DNA of 20,221 nt from Thermoplasmatales archaeon UBA509 (GCA_002498845.1 DAJC01000015.1:1-20221); one strand, 5' to 3'. Counted from the first letter of the stretch, positions 1 through 8,034 are shown. Notes: a model not told the origin generated them from the sequence alone. Made by a program: numbers and translations.

Positions 1-33
1 CTACTTATGTCCCAGAGTCGGTTATTACCAATC

Positions 34-1233
34 ATGGAAAAATCACGTTTTGCCTTAACTGCCGCTGTAATCCTTGTGGTGGGATTGCTGGTTGGGGGCT
101 TTGCCGGTTACTATATCTCGGAATCGTCACATCCTGCTCCAGCAAGCGTATCTGTATTTGCAGCAGGATCCCTGGAATACGCCCTTGGCAATCATTTTAA
201 CCTGCAGTTCAAGAACACAACAGGCATTTCCGTTGGCCCAACATTTTCAGGATCAGTCAGTGGCGCCAAGAACGTGCAGAGCGGAGCCCATTACGATGTG
301 TTCATATCAGCATCGGCTGGAGTGATTCCAGCCAACCTGATGCCTAAATACACCGACTGGATGATCATATTTTCAGCAAATGAGATGGCAGTCACATGGC
401 TGAACCACAAATATAACATTCCCGCCGGGTCCTTCTGGTTTGAGAACATTACCGCCAAGAATGTCACAGTAGCGGCATCAACTTCACAGCTTGACCCAAG
501 CGGATTTCAGGCAATAGAGATGACCAAGCTTGCAGGACTGCTCTACACTGGATGGGACAATGCAACGTATGGAAAGTACGTGCAGCAGGCGTTCTCTGAT
601 AACTTCACCATGTACATGAAGTACAACCGTGCCTGGAATGCCTGGTTCGGTCCAGGTGGAACGCTGGCATCAGAATCATGGGGCGGAAACTATCCTGTAA
701 ATGATTCAATGGCACTGTACAGCCAGGTGTTCGGATACATGCTGGGCAAGGGCTATACAAAGCTCACCACGGTTGAAATAGGACTTGATGGCCTGCTTGA
801 GGCTGGAACCGCTGACTATGCGCTTACTTACAAGTCCCAGGCCATAAACCAGAACCTGTCATATTTCAAGGCTCCTGACGGATCCAATGGCCTCAGCTCC
901 TGGATCAACCTTGGAAATATTACAGAAGACCACGTCCTGTTCTATGGGATGGTTAATTCCACGGGACCAACCACTCCCGACGACAACATCGGCAATCTTC
1001 CCGGAGCGCCCATACTGTATGCTGCAACGATCCTGAACGGGACCGCCAACCCGTCCATGGCTGCCGCCTACATCTACGATCTTGTGACGGGGTACGGACA
1101 GCACACTCTTGCTGCCAGCGATTTTGATCCACTTCCGGTGGCATTCGGATATCATATGTCCAATATCCCATCATATTTGGGCACCGTTGTGGAACCTATC
1201 CCGAGCTACATCCCGGCTTCAGCCTATGACTGA
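34..1233 (+). CDS. wtpA: Tungstate/molybdate ABC transporter substrate-binding protein (WtpA-like)
   Basis: Extracytoplasmic type-2 periplasmic-binding protein that captures tungstate or molybdate and delivers it to the permease downstream. The N-terminus is a membrane anchor or signal: a basic start (MEKSR) followed by about 20 hydrophobic residues. The mature domain opens with VSVFAAGSL, typical of ModA/WtpA-family proteins. A YDVFISAS segment, TDWMIIFSANEMAV and an LDPSGFQA segment resemble the WtpA stretches 'DVVASAD', 'YADWYVMFARNEIV' and 'DPCGYRA'. LEAGTADYALTYKSQA fits the second oxyanion-binding region. The family is well supported; tungstate rather than molybdate is inferred from the AOR gene nearby. 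No lipobox cysteine is visible. I chose the ATG at 34 because it directly precedes the signal segment. An in-frame ATG lies at 7, and the frame stays open to the window edge. Permease and ATPase genes follow on the same strand. Confidence 0.85.
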   Translation: MEKSRFALTAAVILVVGLLVGGFAGYYISESSHPAPASVSVFAAGSLEYALGNHFNLQFKNTTGISVGPTFSGSVSGAKNVQSGAHYDVFISASAGVIPANLMPKYTDWMIIFSANEMAVTWLNHKYNIPAGSFWFENITAKNVTVAASTSQLDPSGFQAIEMTKLAGLLYTGWDNATYGKYVQQAFSDNFTMYMKYNRAWNAWFGPGGTLASESWGGNYPVNDSMALYSQVFGYMLGKGYTKLTTVEIGLDGLLEAGTADYALTYKSQAINQNLSYFKAPDGSNGLSSWINLGNITEDHVLFYGMVNSTGPTTPDDNIGNLPGAPILYAATILNGTANPSMAAAYIYDLVTGYGQHTLAASDFDPLPVAFGYHMSNIPSYLGTVVEPIPSYIPASAYD

Positions 1234-1265
1234 TTCCGGGATGTTCCGGAAACATTATTTTGTCA

Positions 1266-1287
1266 ACATTCCATGTCACATTCCATG
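1266..1287 (+). repeat. Tandem 10-nt direct repeat spanning the two candidate wtpB starts
   Basis: ACATTCCATG occurs at 1266-1275 and again at 1278-1287 with a 2-nt spacer. Each copy ends in an in-frame ATG, so a 12-nt duplication has created two equivalent start codons. Confidence 0.7.
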
Positions 1288-2082
1288 AGAAACCGACTTC
1301 TTCTGCTGTTTTTTCCGTTCATGGCAGCATACCTGATCTTCCTGGTTCTGCCCATAGTGAGAATACTTACATTCAACTCCTTCAGTTTTCTCATTGGCGA
1401 CGCCCACAGTGGAATACTGGCCAGCATATACTACACCTACCTCATCGCCCTTGCAGTTGCAGTTATTTCCGTGCTCCTGGCTCTCCCGTACTCCTTCGTC
1501 ATGGCCCGCAGGAACACCATTCCATACCGGATCGCCGATAGCCTGGTGGAGATTCCCATAATGATCCCAAGCACCGTTGTGGGCATCATGATCCTCATAA
1601 CATTTGCACCTCAGATGCCGGTGGGATCCGCCATTGCCAGAATTTTTCCCGGATATACATTCCAGGATTCGCTCTTCGCAGTGATCATAACGCTGCTCTT
1701 CGTATCCTCCGCATATTCAATCAGGATTATTGGGGTGAGCTACAGGCAGGAGATACTCCGGTATGAGGAGGAGGCCATGACACTTGGAATCAGCGATGCA
1801 AAGAGCTTCCTGCTGCTCTCCGTTCCCATGCTGATCAAACCAATGGCAAGAGGCATAGTCCTGTCCTGGGCCCGTGCAATCTCCGCAGTTGGTTCCCTGC
1901 TCATTGTGGCGTATTACATATTCCCCAGCTTCACCCAGCTGGCAGGAGTGTTCATCTACAGCCAGTTCCTTGGAGGCGGGCTTCCGAATGCCGCAGCATC
2001 ATCCAGTATCCTCATAATCACCGGCATCATTGCAATGGCCATTCTCAGGGCCATGGGAGGAAGAAATGCAGCTGTCTATTAG
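1273..2082 (+). CDS. wtpB: ABC transporter permease for tungstate/molybdate (WtpB/ModB type)
   Basis: Inner subunit of the oxyanion importer, forming the membrane channel. Its 269 residues contain about six hydrophobic segments (roughly residues 8-32, 50-78, 92-112, 132-150, 195-215, 243-260). The cytoplasmic EAA loop that contacts the ATPase is clear at about residues 165-190: an E-E-A core, a glycine at 172 (LGISDA) and the closing VP. The IPSTVVGIMIL segment (about 98-108) is typical of ModB/WtpB/TupB permeases. The gene follows wtpA after 39 nt and overlaps the ATPase gene by 17 nt, so all three are probably co-transcribed. Two in-frame ATGs, at 1273 and 1285, each follow a copy of the same short sequence, so either could be the start. 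Substrate is inferred from neighbours. Confidence 0.87.
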   Translation: MSHSMRNRLLLLFFPFMAAYLIFLVLPIVRILTFNSFSFLIGDAHSGILASIYYTYLIALAVAVISVLLALPYSFVMARRNTIPYRIADSLVEIPIMIPSTVVGIMILITFAPQMPVGSAIARIFPGYTFQDSLFAVIITLLFVSSAYSIRIIGVSYRQEILRYEEEAMTLGISDAKSFLLLSVPMLIKPMARGIVLSWARAISAVGSLLIVAYYIFPSFTQLAGVFIYSQFLGGGLPNAAASSSILIITGIIAMAILRAMGGRNAAVY

Positions 2083-2989
2083 GGACCTGGTATACAGGCA
2101 TGGCAGCTTCACTCTGTCCATTGATCAGCTTGATTTGCCATCGGGGAAACATTTCATAATGGGCCCAAATGGTTCCGGCAAGACCACGCTGCTGAAGAAT
2201 GTGTGCGGCATACTCCGTCCTGATTCCGGAAGCATACTTCTTGACGGTGTCCCCTCTGAGGACAGGAAATCGTGGGAGAGGCATGTTGCATATATCCCGC
2301 AGGATCTCCTGCTGTTCCCGGGGATGAGCGTCGAAAAGAACCTCATGTTTCCAGTGCGGCATGCAGGCGGGAGCATGGACATTTTTCATGACATGGTGGA
2401 GAGCATGGGACTGAAGGATATCCTGCAGAGAAAAGCTGACCAGATATCTGGCGGGCAGGCCCAGAGGGTTGCTGTGGCCAGGGCAGTCATAAGTGCACCT
2501 TCCCTCCTCCTGATGGACGAACCGCTCTCCATGCAGGACCAGTCTGCAAGGGTATGGATACTCTCTCGCCTGGATGACATGATGAAGAAGTACTCCTTCT
2601 CCATATTATACGTAACGCATGACCAGAGCGATCTGGACTTCGGATATGATTCCCTGACCTTCATGAATGCAGGGCGAATCACTGAGACCATGTCTTCCCT
2701 TGATGAGCTGCACCAGGCAACAAGTGCTGCGATGCTCCATTACGGGAACATGGTCAGGATCAATGGAAATCACTACCTGGCCGGTGATGAGTCAATAAGT
2801 TTCTCAGATTCCAGCGGGTACGGCTACAGGTGGTGGAAATCCCATGACTACAATGTGCTTCTTGCTTCCATTGACGGAGAGGAATATTTCATAAAGACCT
2901 CCAGGGTGCCTTATGGCAAATATCTTGTGCTGAACTTGGAACTTATGAAACCCCTGGGGCATGAATCCATACTGCAGGAAGGACGCTGA
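2066..2989 (+). CDS. wtpC: ABC transporter ATP-binding protein for tungstate/molybdate (WtpC/ModC type)
   Basis: Cytoplasmic ATPase subunit that powers the oxyanion importer. Numbered from the ATG at 2066, it has Walker A GPNGSGKT (33-40), the Q-loop glutamine in YIPQD (79), the ABC signature ISGGQAQRVA (127-136), Walker B LLLMDEP (147-153) and the switch histidine in YVTHDQ (185). The D-loop reads LSMQDQ instead of the usual LSALD. After about residue 225 there is a C-terminal extension of about 80 residues with alternating beta-type sequence. It sits where ModC-type proteins carry TOBE or regulatory domains, but I cannot confirm that fold. The start at 2066 is preferred over an in-frame ATG at 2030 because beta-strand 1 of the ABC fold begins there; it overlaps wtpB by 17 nt. 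Role as importer ATPase is firm; substrate is from context. Confidence 0.86.
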   Translation: MQLSIRDLVYRHGSFTLSIDQLDLPSGKHFIMGPNGSGKTTLLKNVCGILRPDSGSILLDGVPSEDRKSWERHVAYIPQDLLLFPGMSVEKNLMFPVRHAGGSMDIFHDMVESMGLKDILQRKADQISGGQAQRVAVARAVISAPSLLLMDEPLSMQDQSARVWILSRLDDMMKKYSFSILYVTHDQSDLDFGYDSLTFMNAGRITETMSSLDELHQATSAAMLHYGNMVRINGNHYLAGDESISFSDSSGYGYRWWKSHDYNVLLASIDGEEYFIKTSRVPYGKYLVLNLELMKPLGHESILQEGR

Positions 2990-2992
2990 ATC

Positions 2993-3005
2993 ATCCGGAC
3001 CGGAT
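2993..3005. promoter_or_regulatory. 6-bp palindrome after wtpC
   Basis: ATCCGG-A-CCGGAT is a perfect inverted repeat immediately after the wtpC stop and about 105 nt upstream of the AOR TATA box. It could be part of the wtpC 3' end or a protein-binding site. No T-run follows directly; the nearest is CTTTTT at about 3065-3070. Confidence 0.35.
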
Positions 3006-3107
3006 CAAATGGGAAAAATATGATTTGTGGAGAAATTGATGGATAAATCCGCAGGTGTGACTGCCTTTTTCATTGGCAGCCGCCGCATTTTCCGGTACAG
3101 GCAAATC

Positions 3108-3117
3108 CGTATATATC
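3108..3117 (+). promoter_or_regulatory. TATA box of the AOR gene
   Basis: TATATAT at 3110-3116 is centred about 33 nt before the AOR ATG. This predicts a very short leader of about 8 nt, and shows that the oxidoreductase is transcribed separately from the transporter operon. Confidence 0.6.
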
Positions 3118-3145
3118 TGGATTGGTTTAGTTTTACAGTGGTATC

Positions 3146-4960
3146 ATGAGTTATGGGGGATATACCGGTAAATTCCTGAGGGTGAACCTTTCAAAGGGTT
3201 CAATAAGCATTGAGGACACAAACATGAAGTGGGCCAGGGACTACATAGGCGGCCAGGGCATAGCAACAAGGTATTTTGTGGATGAGGTTGATCCAAAGGT
3301 CGATCCCCTCTCACCCGACAATATTATGATCATGGCGCCCGGCCCCCTGACCGGCACAAGCTCTCCAACTGCTGCAAGATACATGGTAGTGACCAAGAGC
3401 CCGCTCACCGGCACAATAACCAGGAGCAACTCCGGCGGGTTCTTCGGAGCAAAGCTGAAGCATTCCGGATTTGACATGATAATATTTACCGGGAAGGCTG
3501 ATCATCCCGTGTACCTTTACGTCCATGACGGCAGGGCGGAACTCAGGGATGCAACTCACCTGTGGGGAAAGGATGTCTTTGAAACCGACGATGCACTGAA
3601 AGCCGAGACCGGTGTCAACGTTTCTGTTGCGTGCATAGGCCCGGCAGGAGAGAACATGGTGAAGTTCGCATCCATTGTGAATGACAAGCACAGGGCTGCC
3701 GGAAGGAATGGTGTTGGTGCGGTAATGGCCTCCAAGAACCTTAAGGCCGTTGTTGCATCAACAGGAAAAATGCCCCAGATCGGCCATGCCGGGAAGTACA
3801 GGGATACCCTCACGGCCATGCTCAAGAAGATCAAGGCCAATCCGGTCACAAGCCAGGGTCTCCCTGCATACGGAACAGAAGTCCTTGTGAACATAATCAA
3901 CCAGTCTGGAATATTCGGCACAAAAAATTACATGGATTCTGGCAATGACCCGCTTGCAGACATGGTCAGCGGAGAGACTCTTGCCGACACATACCTAATA
4001 AGGAACACGCCATGCTTTGCCTGCCCCATTGCGTGCGGCAGGGTATCCAGATACAATGAAAGGGAGACGGAGGGACCTGAATATGAATCCACTTGGGCTC
4101 TGGGCCCCAATACAGGCGTACACGATCTCTACACAGTCATAGCCGCAAACGACAACGCGGACAGGCTGGGATATGACACCATAACGGCTGGAAACACATT
4201 ATCTGCCGCAATGGAGCTCTACGGTGAAAAGAAGATACCCGACAGCGTTGTGGGCCCAACAAAACCGGTCTTCGGCAACTCATCCTTCATCCTGGAGGCC
4301 TCTGCCAAACTGGCCTACCGCAAGGATTTCGGAAATGACCTGGCTGAGGGGTCCCTGAGGCTGGCCCGCAAATACGGTGATGAGAATGCGTCCATGAGCG
4401 TCAAGGGACAGGAAATTGCTGCATACGATCCCAGGGGCGCTTACGGAATCGGCCTGGAATATGCCACAAGCAATATCGGCGGGTCCCACATGAGGGCATA
4501 CACCATTTCCAATGAGATACTGGGTGTTGAACCTGTATCCAAGCCTACAGAAAAGGAAGGCAAGGCTGCTCTGGTGAAGTACGTGCAGGATTTCACCGAG
4601 GTCATGGATTCATCCGGGCTCTGCCAGTTCCCGTCCTTTGCACTGAACCTGGACGACTACCTGGCACTTGTGAATGACGTCACGGCCTTCGACTACACAA
4701 AGGATGAGATTATGCTGGCTGCAGAGAGAACCTGGAACCTCGAGAGGCTCTTCAACCTGAAAGCTGGCATAAAGCCCGAAGAAGACAGGCTTCCGGAAAG
4801 GTTCCTGAAGCAGGCCCTTGAAAAGGGTCCCAACAAGGGAAACACGTTCCCAATGGATTACCTCCTGAAGGACTACTACAGGGTCAGGGGCTGGGATGAG
4901 AAGGGAATACCCACAAGGGAGACAATAAAGAGGCTGGGCCTGGAATACTACTCACTGTAG
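3146..4960 (+). CDS. aor: Tungsten-containing aldehyde:ferredoxin oxidoreductase
   Basis: Cytoplasmic enzyme that oxidises aldehydes to carboxylic acids with ferredoxin as electron acceptor, using a tungsten bis-pyranopterin and a [4Fe-4S] cluster. Its 604 residues match the usual family size of about 605. The N-terminal MSYGGYTGKFLRVNLS, the IGGQG and PGPLTGT segments, and the GRNGVGAVMASKNLKAV stretch are family hallmarks. The cluster ligands are all present: C290, C293 and C297 in CFACPIAC and C493 in GLCQF, close to the ligand numbering I recall for Pyrococcus furiosus AOR. EGPEYES and GGSHMRAY carry a glutamate and a histidine that correspond to active-site positions in that enzyme. Which AOR subfamily (AOR, FOR, GAPOR, WOR) and which aldehyde cannot be told by eye. 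It has its own promoter, follows the oxyanion importer, and converges with the moaD-like gene. Confidence 0.95.
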   Translation: MSYGGYTGKFLRVNLSKGSISIEDTNMKWARDYIGGQGIATRYFVDEVDPKVDPLSPDNIMIMAPGPLTGTSSPTAARYMVVTKSPLTGTITRSNSGGFFGAKLKHSGFDMIIFTGKADHPVYLYVHDGRAELRDATHLWGKDVFETDDALKAETGVNVSVACIGPAGENMVKFASIVNDKHRAAGRNGVGAVMASKNLKAVVASTGKMPQIGHAGKYRDTLTAMLKKIKANPVTSQGLPAYGTEVLVNIINQSGIFGTKNYMDSGNDPLADMVSGETLADTYLIRNTPCFACPIACGRVSRYNERETEGPEYESTWALGPNTGVHDLYTVIAANDNADRLGYDTITAGNTLSAAMELYGEKKIPDSVVGPTKPVFGNSSFILEASAKLAYRKDFGNDLAEGSLRLARKYGDENASMSVKGQEIAAYDPRGAYGIGLEYATSNIGGSHMRAYTISNEILGVEPVSKPTEKEGKAALVKYVQDFTEVMDSSGLCQFPSFALNLDDYLALVNDVTAFDYTKDEIMLAAERTWNLERLFNLKAGIKPEEDRLPERFLKQALEKGPNKGNTFPMDYLLKDYYRVRGWDEKGIPTRETIKRLGLEYYSL

Positions 4961-5236
4961 TCACCCTCCGGCCACGGGCGGGAATATGTCCACTGAATCC
5001 CCGCTCTTTATGACTTCCTGAAGTCCCTTTCCGAAAATTACGTTGACGCCGTTTATGAGTATTATGACATTTCCCCTGAGTTTTCCGTCCTCAAGCATCA
5101 GCTTCCTGAATGGCTCACCATAGCGATGGCAGAGGGAATCCACAACCTCGCCCACCGTTGCCTCCTCATAATCCATGGAATCTTCCTTCATGCCTGTAAT
5201 CTGCCTGAGATTGGCATAATATTTTACCGTAATCAT
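4961..5236 (-). CDS. moaD: MoaD/ThiS-family sulfur carrier protein
   Basis: Small beta-grasp sulfur carrier of 91 residues ending in VAGG. The C-terminal Gly-Gly is the residue pair that is adenylated and thiocarboxylated so the protein can donate sulfur to the molybdopterin dithiolene. N-terminal ITVKYYANLRQITG, central LINGVNV and the FPPVAGG tail are typical of MoaD. In archaea such proteins can also act as ubiquitin-like modifiers (SAMPs), so a second role is possible. Position next to AOR and near two moeA genes favours the pterin-cofactor role. It converges with AOR with no intergenic base: the AOR stop ends at 4960 and this stop codon occupies 4961-4963. The ATG at 5236 lies about 26 nt from a TATA box, indicating a leaderless mRNA. 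Confidence 0.88.
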   Translation of the reverse strand: MITVKYYANLRQITGMKEDSMDYEEATVGEVVDSLCHRYGEPFRKLMLEDGKLRGNVIILINGVNVIFGKGLQEVIKSGDSVDIFPPVAGG

Positions 5237-5257
5237 TGCCCTGAAAACATCGGGATA

Positions 5258-5266
5258 TCATATTTA
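5258..5266 (-). promoter_or_regulatory. TATA box of the moaD-like gene
   Basis: Read on the minus strand, TAAATATGA is preceded by purine-rich AGAAAAGCG, a plausible BRE. Its centre is about 26 nt from the ATG at 5236, predicting a leaderless transcript. Confidence 0.55.
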
Positions 5267-5326
5267 CGCTTTTCTGACGCCATGTGTCTATCCATTTCTT
5301 ATTGCCTGCAGTGAACCGAAAGCTAT

Positions 5327-5337
5327 TGCGTATATGC
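5327..5337 (+). promoter_or_regulatory. TATA box of the ArsA-like ATPase gene
   Basis: GCGTATATGC is centred about 25 nt upstream of the ATG at 5357, predicting a leaderless transcript. It is divergent from the moaD promoter about 70 nt away. Confidence 0.55.
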
Positions 5338-5356
5338 TGCAATTGAATTCAGTGGC

Positions 5357-6139
5357 ATGATTGAGGCTTTCGTTGGGAAGGGGGGCGTGGGGAAATCCAC
5401 GATTTCAGCCGCTTACGCAAGGGTACTGTCAGGTCATGGGAAAACCCTGCTGGTTTCAACGGATTATATGCCGTCACTGAGGCACATATTCACCAGGGAC
5501 TTCCACAACATAACAGTCATGGAGATATCTGAGTCCGACATTGCTGCGGAGTGGAAATCCAGGTATGGAGACCAGGCTTACGCCATCATATCGGAATTTG
5601 CCGATGTGGGACCTGAGATACTTGATCACATTGCCAGCAGCCCCGGTGTGGGGGAAGAGTTCATGATATCACGCATCGTTGATCTCCATGATTCCGGCAG
5701 GTATGACTATGTTGTCTGGGACACGCCGGCATCGTCCTCCACCATGCACCTCCTCTCACTGGAAAGGGATTTCTACAACCACCTGGGGCGTGACCTGAAG
5801 TTCCTCATCTCCGCAAGGGACCGAATCAGAGGCGACAGGATCGGCGCAATACTGAAGGAGTGGCAGAAGCTTGCACAGGATGTGTGGAATCACATGGAAA
5901 AGACCAGATTCTTCCTGGTTTCAACGGCAGATGCCCTGAGCCTGATCCAGGCAGATGAGATCCAGGAGGAATTCAGGAAGATGGGCCTCAGCATATACGG
6001 GAGGATACTGAACAGATCCAGGGAGACACTGCCGGGATACAGCCTCTCAATTCCTGAGATGCATGGCACGGTGCAGGAGATTGTGGAAGCCATGATGGAA
6101 CCCATGGAGCGGATTTTCAGGGAATCACACAACCAGTGA
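5357..6139 (+). CDS. ArsA-like (SIMIBI-class) P-loop ATPase of unknown role
   Basis: Single-domain deviant Walker ATPase of 260 residues, presumably a nucleotide-driven dimer. FVGKGGVGKST (5-15) is the deviant P-loop, with K8 as the intermolecular signature lysine and K13 in the classic position. A VSTDYMPSLRHIF segment resembles the ArsA/Get3 region that follows the first strand. SPGVGEEFMISRI and YDYVVWDTPASSSTMHLLSLE match the ArsA 'PG..E' and switch-II 'DTAPTGHTLRLL' motifs, with the threonine/glycine/histidine stretch changed to SSS. There is no CxxC zinc site, arsenite-ligand cysteine cluster or obvious hydrophobic TRC40 insert, so arsenite pumping or tail-anchored-protein insertion is not supported. 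It lies between moaD and the moeA operon and converges with the latter after 2 nt. A role in metal or cofactor handling for AOR is only inference from position. CooC- or MinD-like alternatives fit less well. Confidence 0.75.
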   Translation: MIEAFVGKGGVGKSTISAAYARVLSGHGKTLLVSTDYMPSLRHIFTRDFHNITVMEISESDIAAEWKSRYGDQAYAIISEFADVGPEILDHIASSPGVGEEFMISRIVDLHDSGRYDYVVWDTPASSSTMHLLSLERDFYNHLGRDLKFLISARDRIRGDRIGAILKEWQKLAQDVWNHMEKTRFFLVSTADALSLIQADEIQEEFRKMGLSIYGRILNRSRETLPGYSLSIPEMHGTVQEIVEAMMEPMERIFRESHNQ

Positions 6140-6141
6140 CA

Positions 6142-8034
6142 TCACCGGGAATATCCCGAAAAATCCCTGCCAAGAACTTCAGTGAACCATCTGCTCTCAA
6201 GGACCTCAAGAAATTTCGAAAGCCTGTCCCGGCTCTCCCTGAGAATGAGGAAATCATATTCCTCCTTTCCAAGAGGTATGAAGTCCAGCCCGTACATTAC
6301 AGCAGCCTGCCTTATTGCCACACCTGCATCTGCCCTGCCGCTCCAAATGGCATTGGCAACCGCATAGTGTGTTTTTACCTCATAGGTGAACCCCCTGATA
6401 TCCTTCCCGCTTATGCCTGATGACGAAAGCATGCTGTCTATGAGAATCCTTGTCCCGGAACCATGGTTCCTGTTGACAAATGACAGGCCATGGGAGGCTA
6501 TGTCCGCCAGTGACCTTATTCCATGAGGATTCCCAGGCCTGACAAGTATTCCCTGTTCCCTTGTGTATCCCTTCACAAGCTCCGCCTTCTTCATTAGATC
6601 GTCATCCGAGGAGAAATCATTGTACTTCATGCTTGCCGGATTCAGTATGTGTACTCCTGCAAGGTCAGCTTCCCCTCTCCTTATTGCCTCCACACCTCCC
6701 GTGGAGCCGATGTTGATGACCTTTACATTCATTGAGATTTTCCGGAATATTGATTCAATGGCAATGTCATGACTTCCAATGAATGTGAGATCAGGAATCT
6801 GCACATCGTCTGAATATAGTGACACCTGGGTCATCTCTCCAGCTTCAATGTACGGCCGATTGCCGTATGCAGAAATGTAGCCGTCTGATCTCATTACCCG
6901 GGAAACAGACCCGGAATCGCCCAGGAGAGGATAAGCCACCATGGATTCCCTCTGGATCAGGCTCACAGGCACAAGATTGGTTTTTCCCTGCGCCAGGTGC
7001 ACCCGGACGGGCACGGTGGCGGAAACCTGTCGTGTTTTCCTCCCAATGCCGCATGCCCCCAGGAGCGCAGGGAGGAATACTGTGTCAAATACCATGATGG
7101 CAGACACCGGAAAACCGGGGAGGCCTATGACCGGTGTATTTCCCATCATGGAGAGAAGCGTGGGCTTCCCCGGCTTGACCTCAACGCCGTGGAAAACAAT
7201 GCCCGGCCTGAACTCCGCAAGAACGTCGTACACCATGTCGCCTTCCCCGGCCGATGTGCTTCCGCTTGTTATGACGGCATCATTTTCTGCAGAGAGCTCG
7301 GCTACTGTCTTTCGAATTGCTTCCCTGTCATCCTTAACGATACCGTGGTATGTGGCCTGGAATACCGGATACTGTCTGAGTATGGACTGCACCGCAGCGC
7401 CGTTGGATTCATACAGCCGTCCCGGAATCAGATGGCTGCCTGGCTCCAGCAGTTCATTCCCCGTGGAGAGTACGGCAATCCGCATTTTCCTCCTGACGGT
7501 GACAGAACTGATTCCAACTGAGTGCAGCACGGCAATCTCCCTTGATCCCACTGTGGTGCCGGCCCTGAGGATGAGTTCACCCCTGGAGAGGTCAGATCCG
7601 GCCTGCGAGATGTTCTCGCCCGGTTCCACAGACCTGAATACCTCCAGGGTCTCTCCCTTCTGGCGGGTGTACTCCACCATGATGACAGAATCCGCCCCAA
7701 CTGGAACCACGGCACCCGTGGCGATTCTTATGCATGTGCCGGGCGCATGCATTTCAAGGGCAGGCTCCCCTATGGATGCTGAACCTGCTATCCTCAGCAT
7801 CACAGGCGTATCCTGTTCAGCTCCCTCCACGTCCTGCGACCTGACGGCGAACCCGTCCACCTCTGACCTGTCAAAGGGAGGGGAATCAATGCCTGAGAAT
7901 ATGTCCGAATCCAGCACCCTGCCCTGGGCGTCCACCGCATCGATCCTCTCTGATCCTGTTATGCTGCCAATACTCTCCGCAGCAAGCCTTTTTGCCTCTT
8001 CCATTCCAACAAATTTGTGAAATATAAGTGCCAT
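6142..8034 (-). CDS. moeA: MoeA fused to a periplasmic-binding-protein-like domain
   Basis: Cytoplasmic molybdenum/tungsten insertase with a C-terminal sensor-like domain, 630 residues. The MoeA part (about 1-408) shows GRVLDSDIFSGIDSPPFDRS with SEVDGFAV (57-64), ATGAVVPVGADSVIMVE (105-121), LSTGNEL (189-195), SGSTSAGEGDMV (257-268), EVKPGKP (285-291) and GLPGFPVSA (304-312). These regions bind adenylylated molybdopterin and molybdate. The C-terminal part (about 415-630) begins FIGSHDIAI and contains INIGSTGGVEAIRRGEADLAG, NRNHGSGTRILID and SGRADAGVAIRQAA. This is the PBP-like domain known from archaeal MoeA/LysR-substrate-binding-domain fusions; no helix-turn-helix is present. The ATG shares one base with the stop of the upstream moeA (TGATG), so the two are translationally coupled. 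It converges on the ArsA-like gene. The domain may bind an oxyanion ligand, which is inference. Confidence 0.9.
   Translation of the reverse strand: MALIFHKFVGMEEAKRLAAESIGSITGSERIDAVDAQGRVLDSDIFSGIDSPPFDRSEVDGFAVRSQDVEGAEQDTPVMLRIAGSASIGEPALEMHAPGTCIRIATGAVVPVGADSVIMVEYTRQKGETLEVFRSVEPGENISQAGSDLSRGELILRAGTTVGSREIAVLHSVGISSVTVRRKMRIAVLSTGNELLEPGSHLIPGRLYESNGAAVQSILRQYPVFQATYHGIVKDDREAIRKTVAELSAENDAVITSGSTSAGEGDMVYDVLAEFRPGIVFHGVEVKPGKPTLLSMMGNTPVIGLPGFPVSAIMVFDTVFLPALLGACGIGRKTRQVSATVPVRVHLAQGKTNLVPVSLIQRESMVAYPLLGDSGSVSRVMRSDGYISAYGNRPYIEAGEMTQVSLYSDDVQIPDLTFIGSHDIAIESIFRKISMNVKVINIGSTGGVEAIRRGEADLAGVHILNPASMKYNDFSSDDDLMKKAELVKGYTREQGILVRPGNPHGIRSLADIASHGLSFVNRNHGSGTRILIDSMLSSSGISGKDIRGFTYEVKTHYAVANAIWSGRADAGVAIRQAAVMYGLDFIPLGKEEYDFLILRESRDRLSKFLEVLESRWFTEVLGRDFSGYSR

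Noticed and set aside
5357..6139. Get3/TRC40 tail-anchored protein targeting factor or arsenite pump ATPase
   Set aside because: No CxxC zinc motif, no methionine-rich helical insert, single domain, and no arsB or other ars gene nearby.
6142..6790. C-terminal half of the MoeA fusion as a LysR-type regulator
   Set aside because: It lies in one uninterrupted frame with MoeA and has no helix-turn-helix; only the ligand-binding fold is shared.
6941..8020. 359-codon plus-strand open frame opposite moeA-PBP
   Set aside because: It lies wholly antisense to a gene with clear MoeA motifs, has a Ser/Thr/Pro-rich composition typical of antisense frames, and shows no domain signature.
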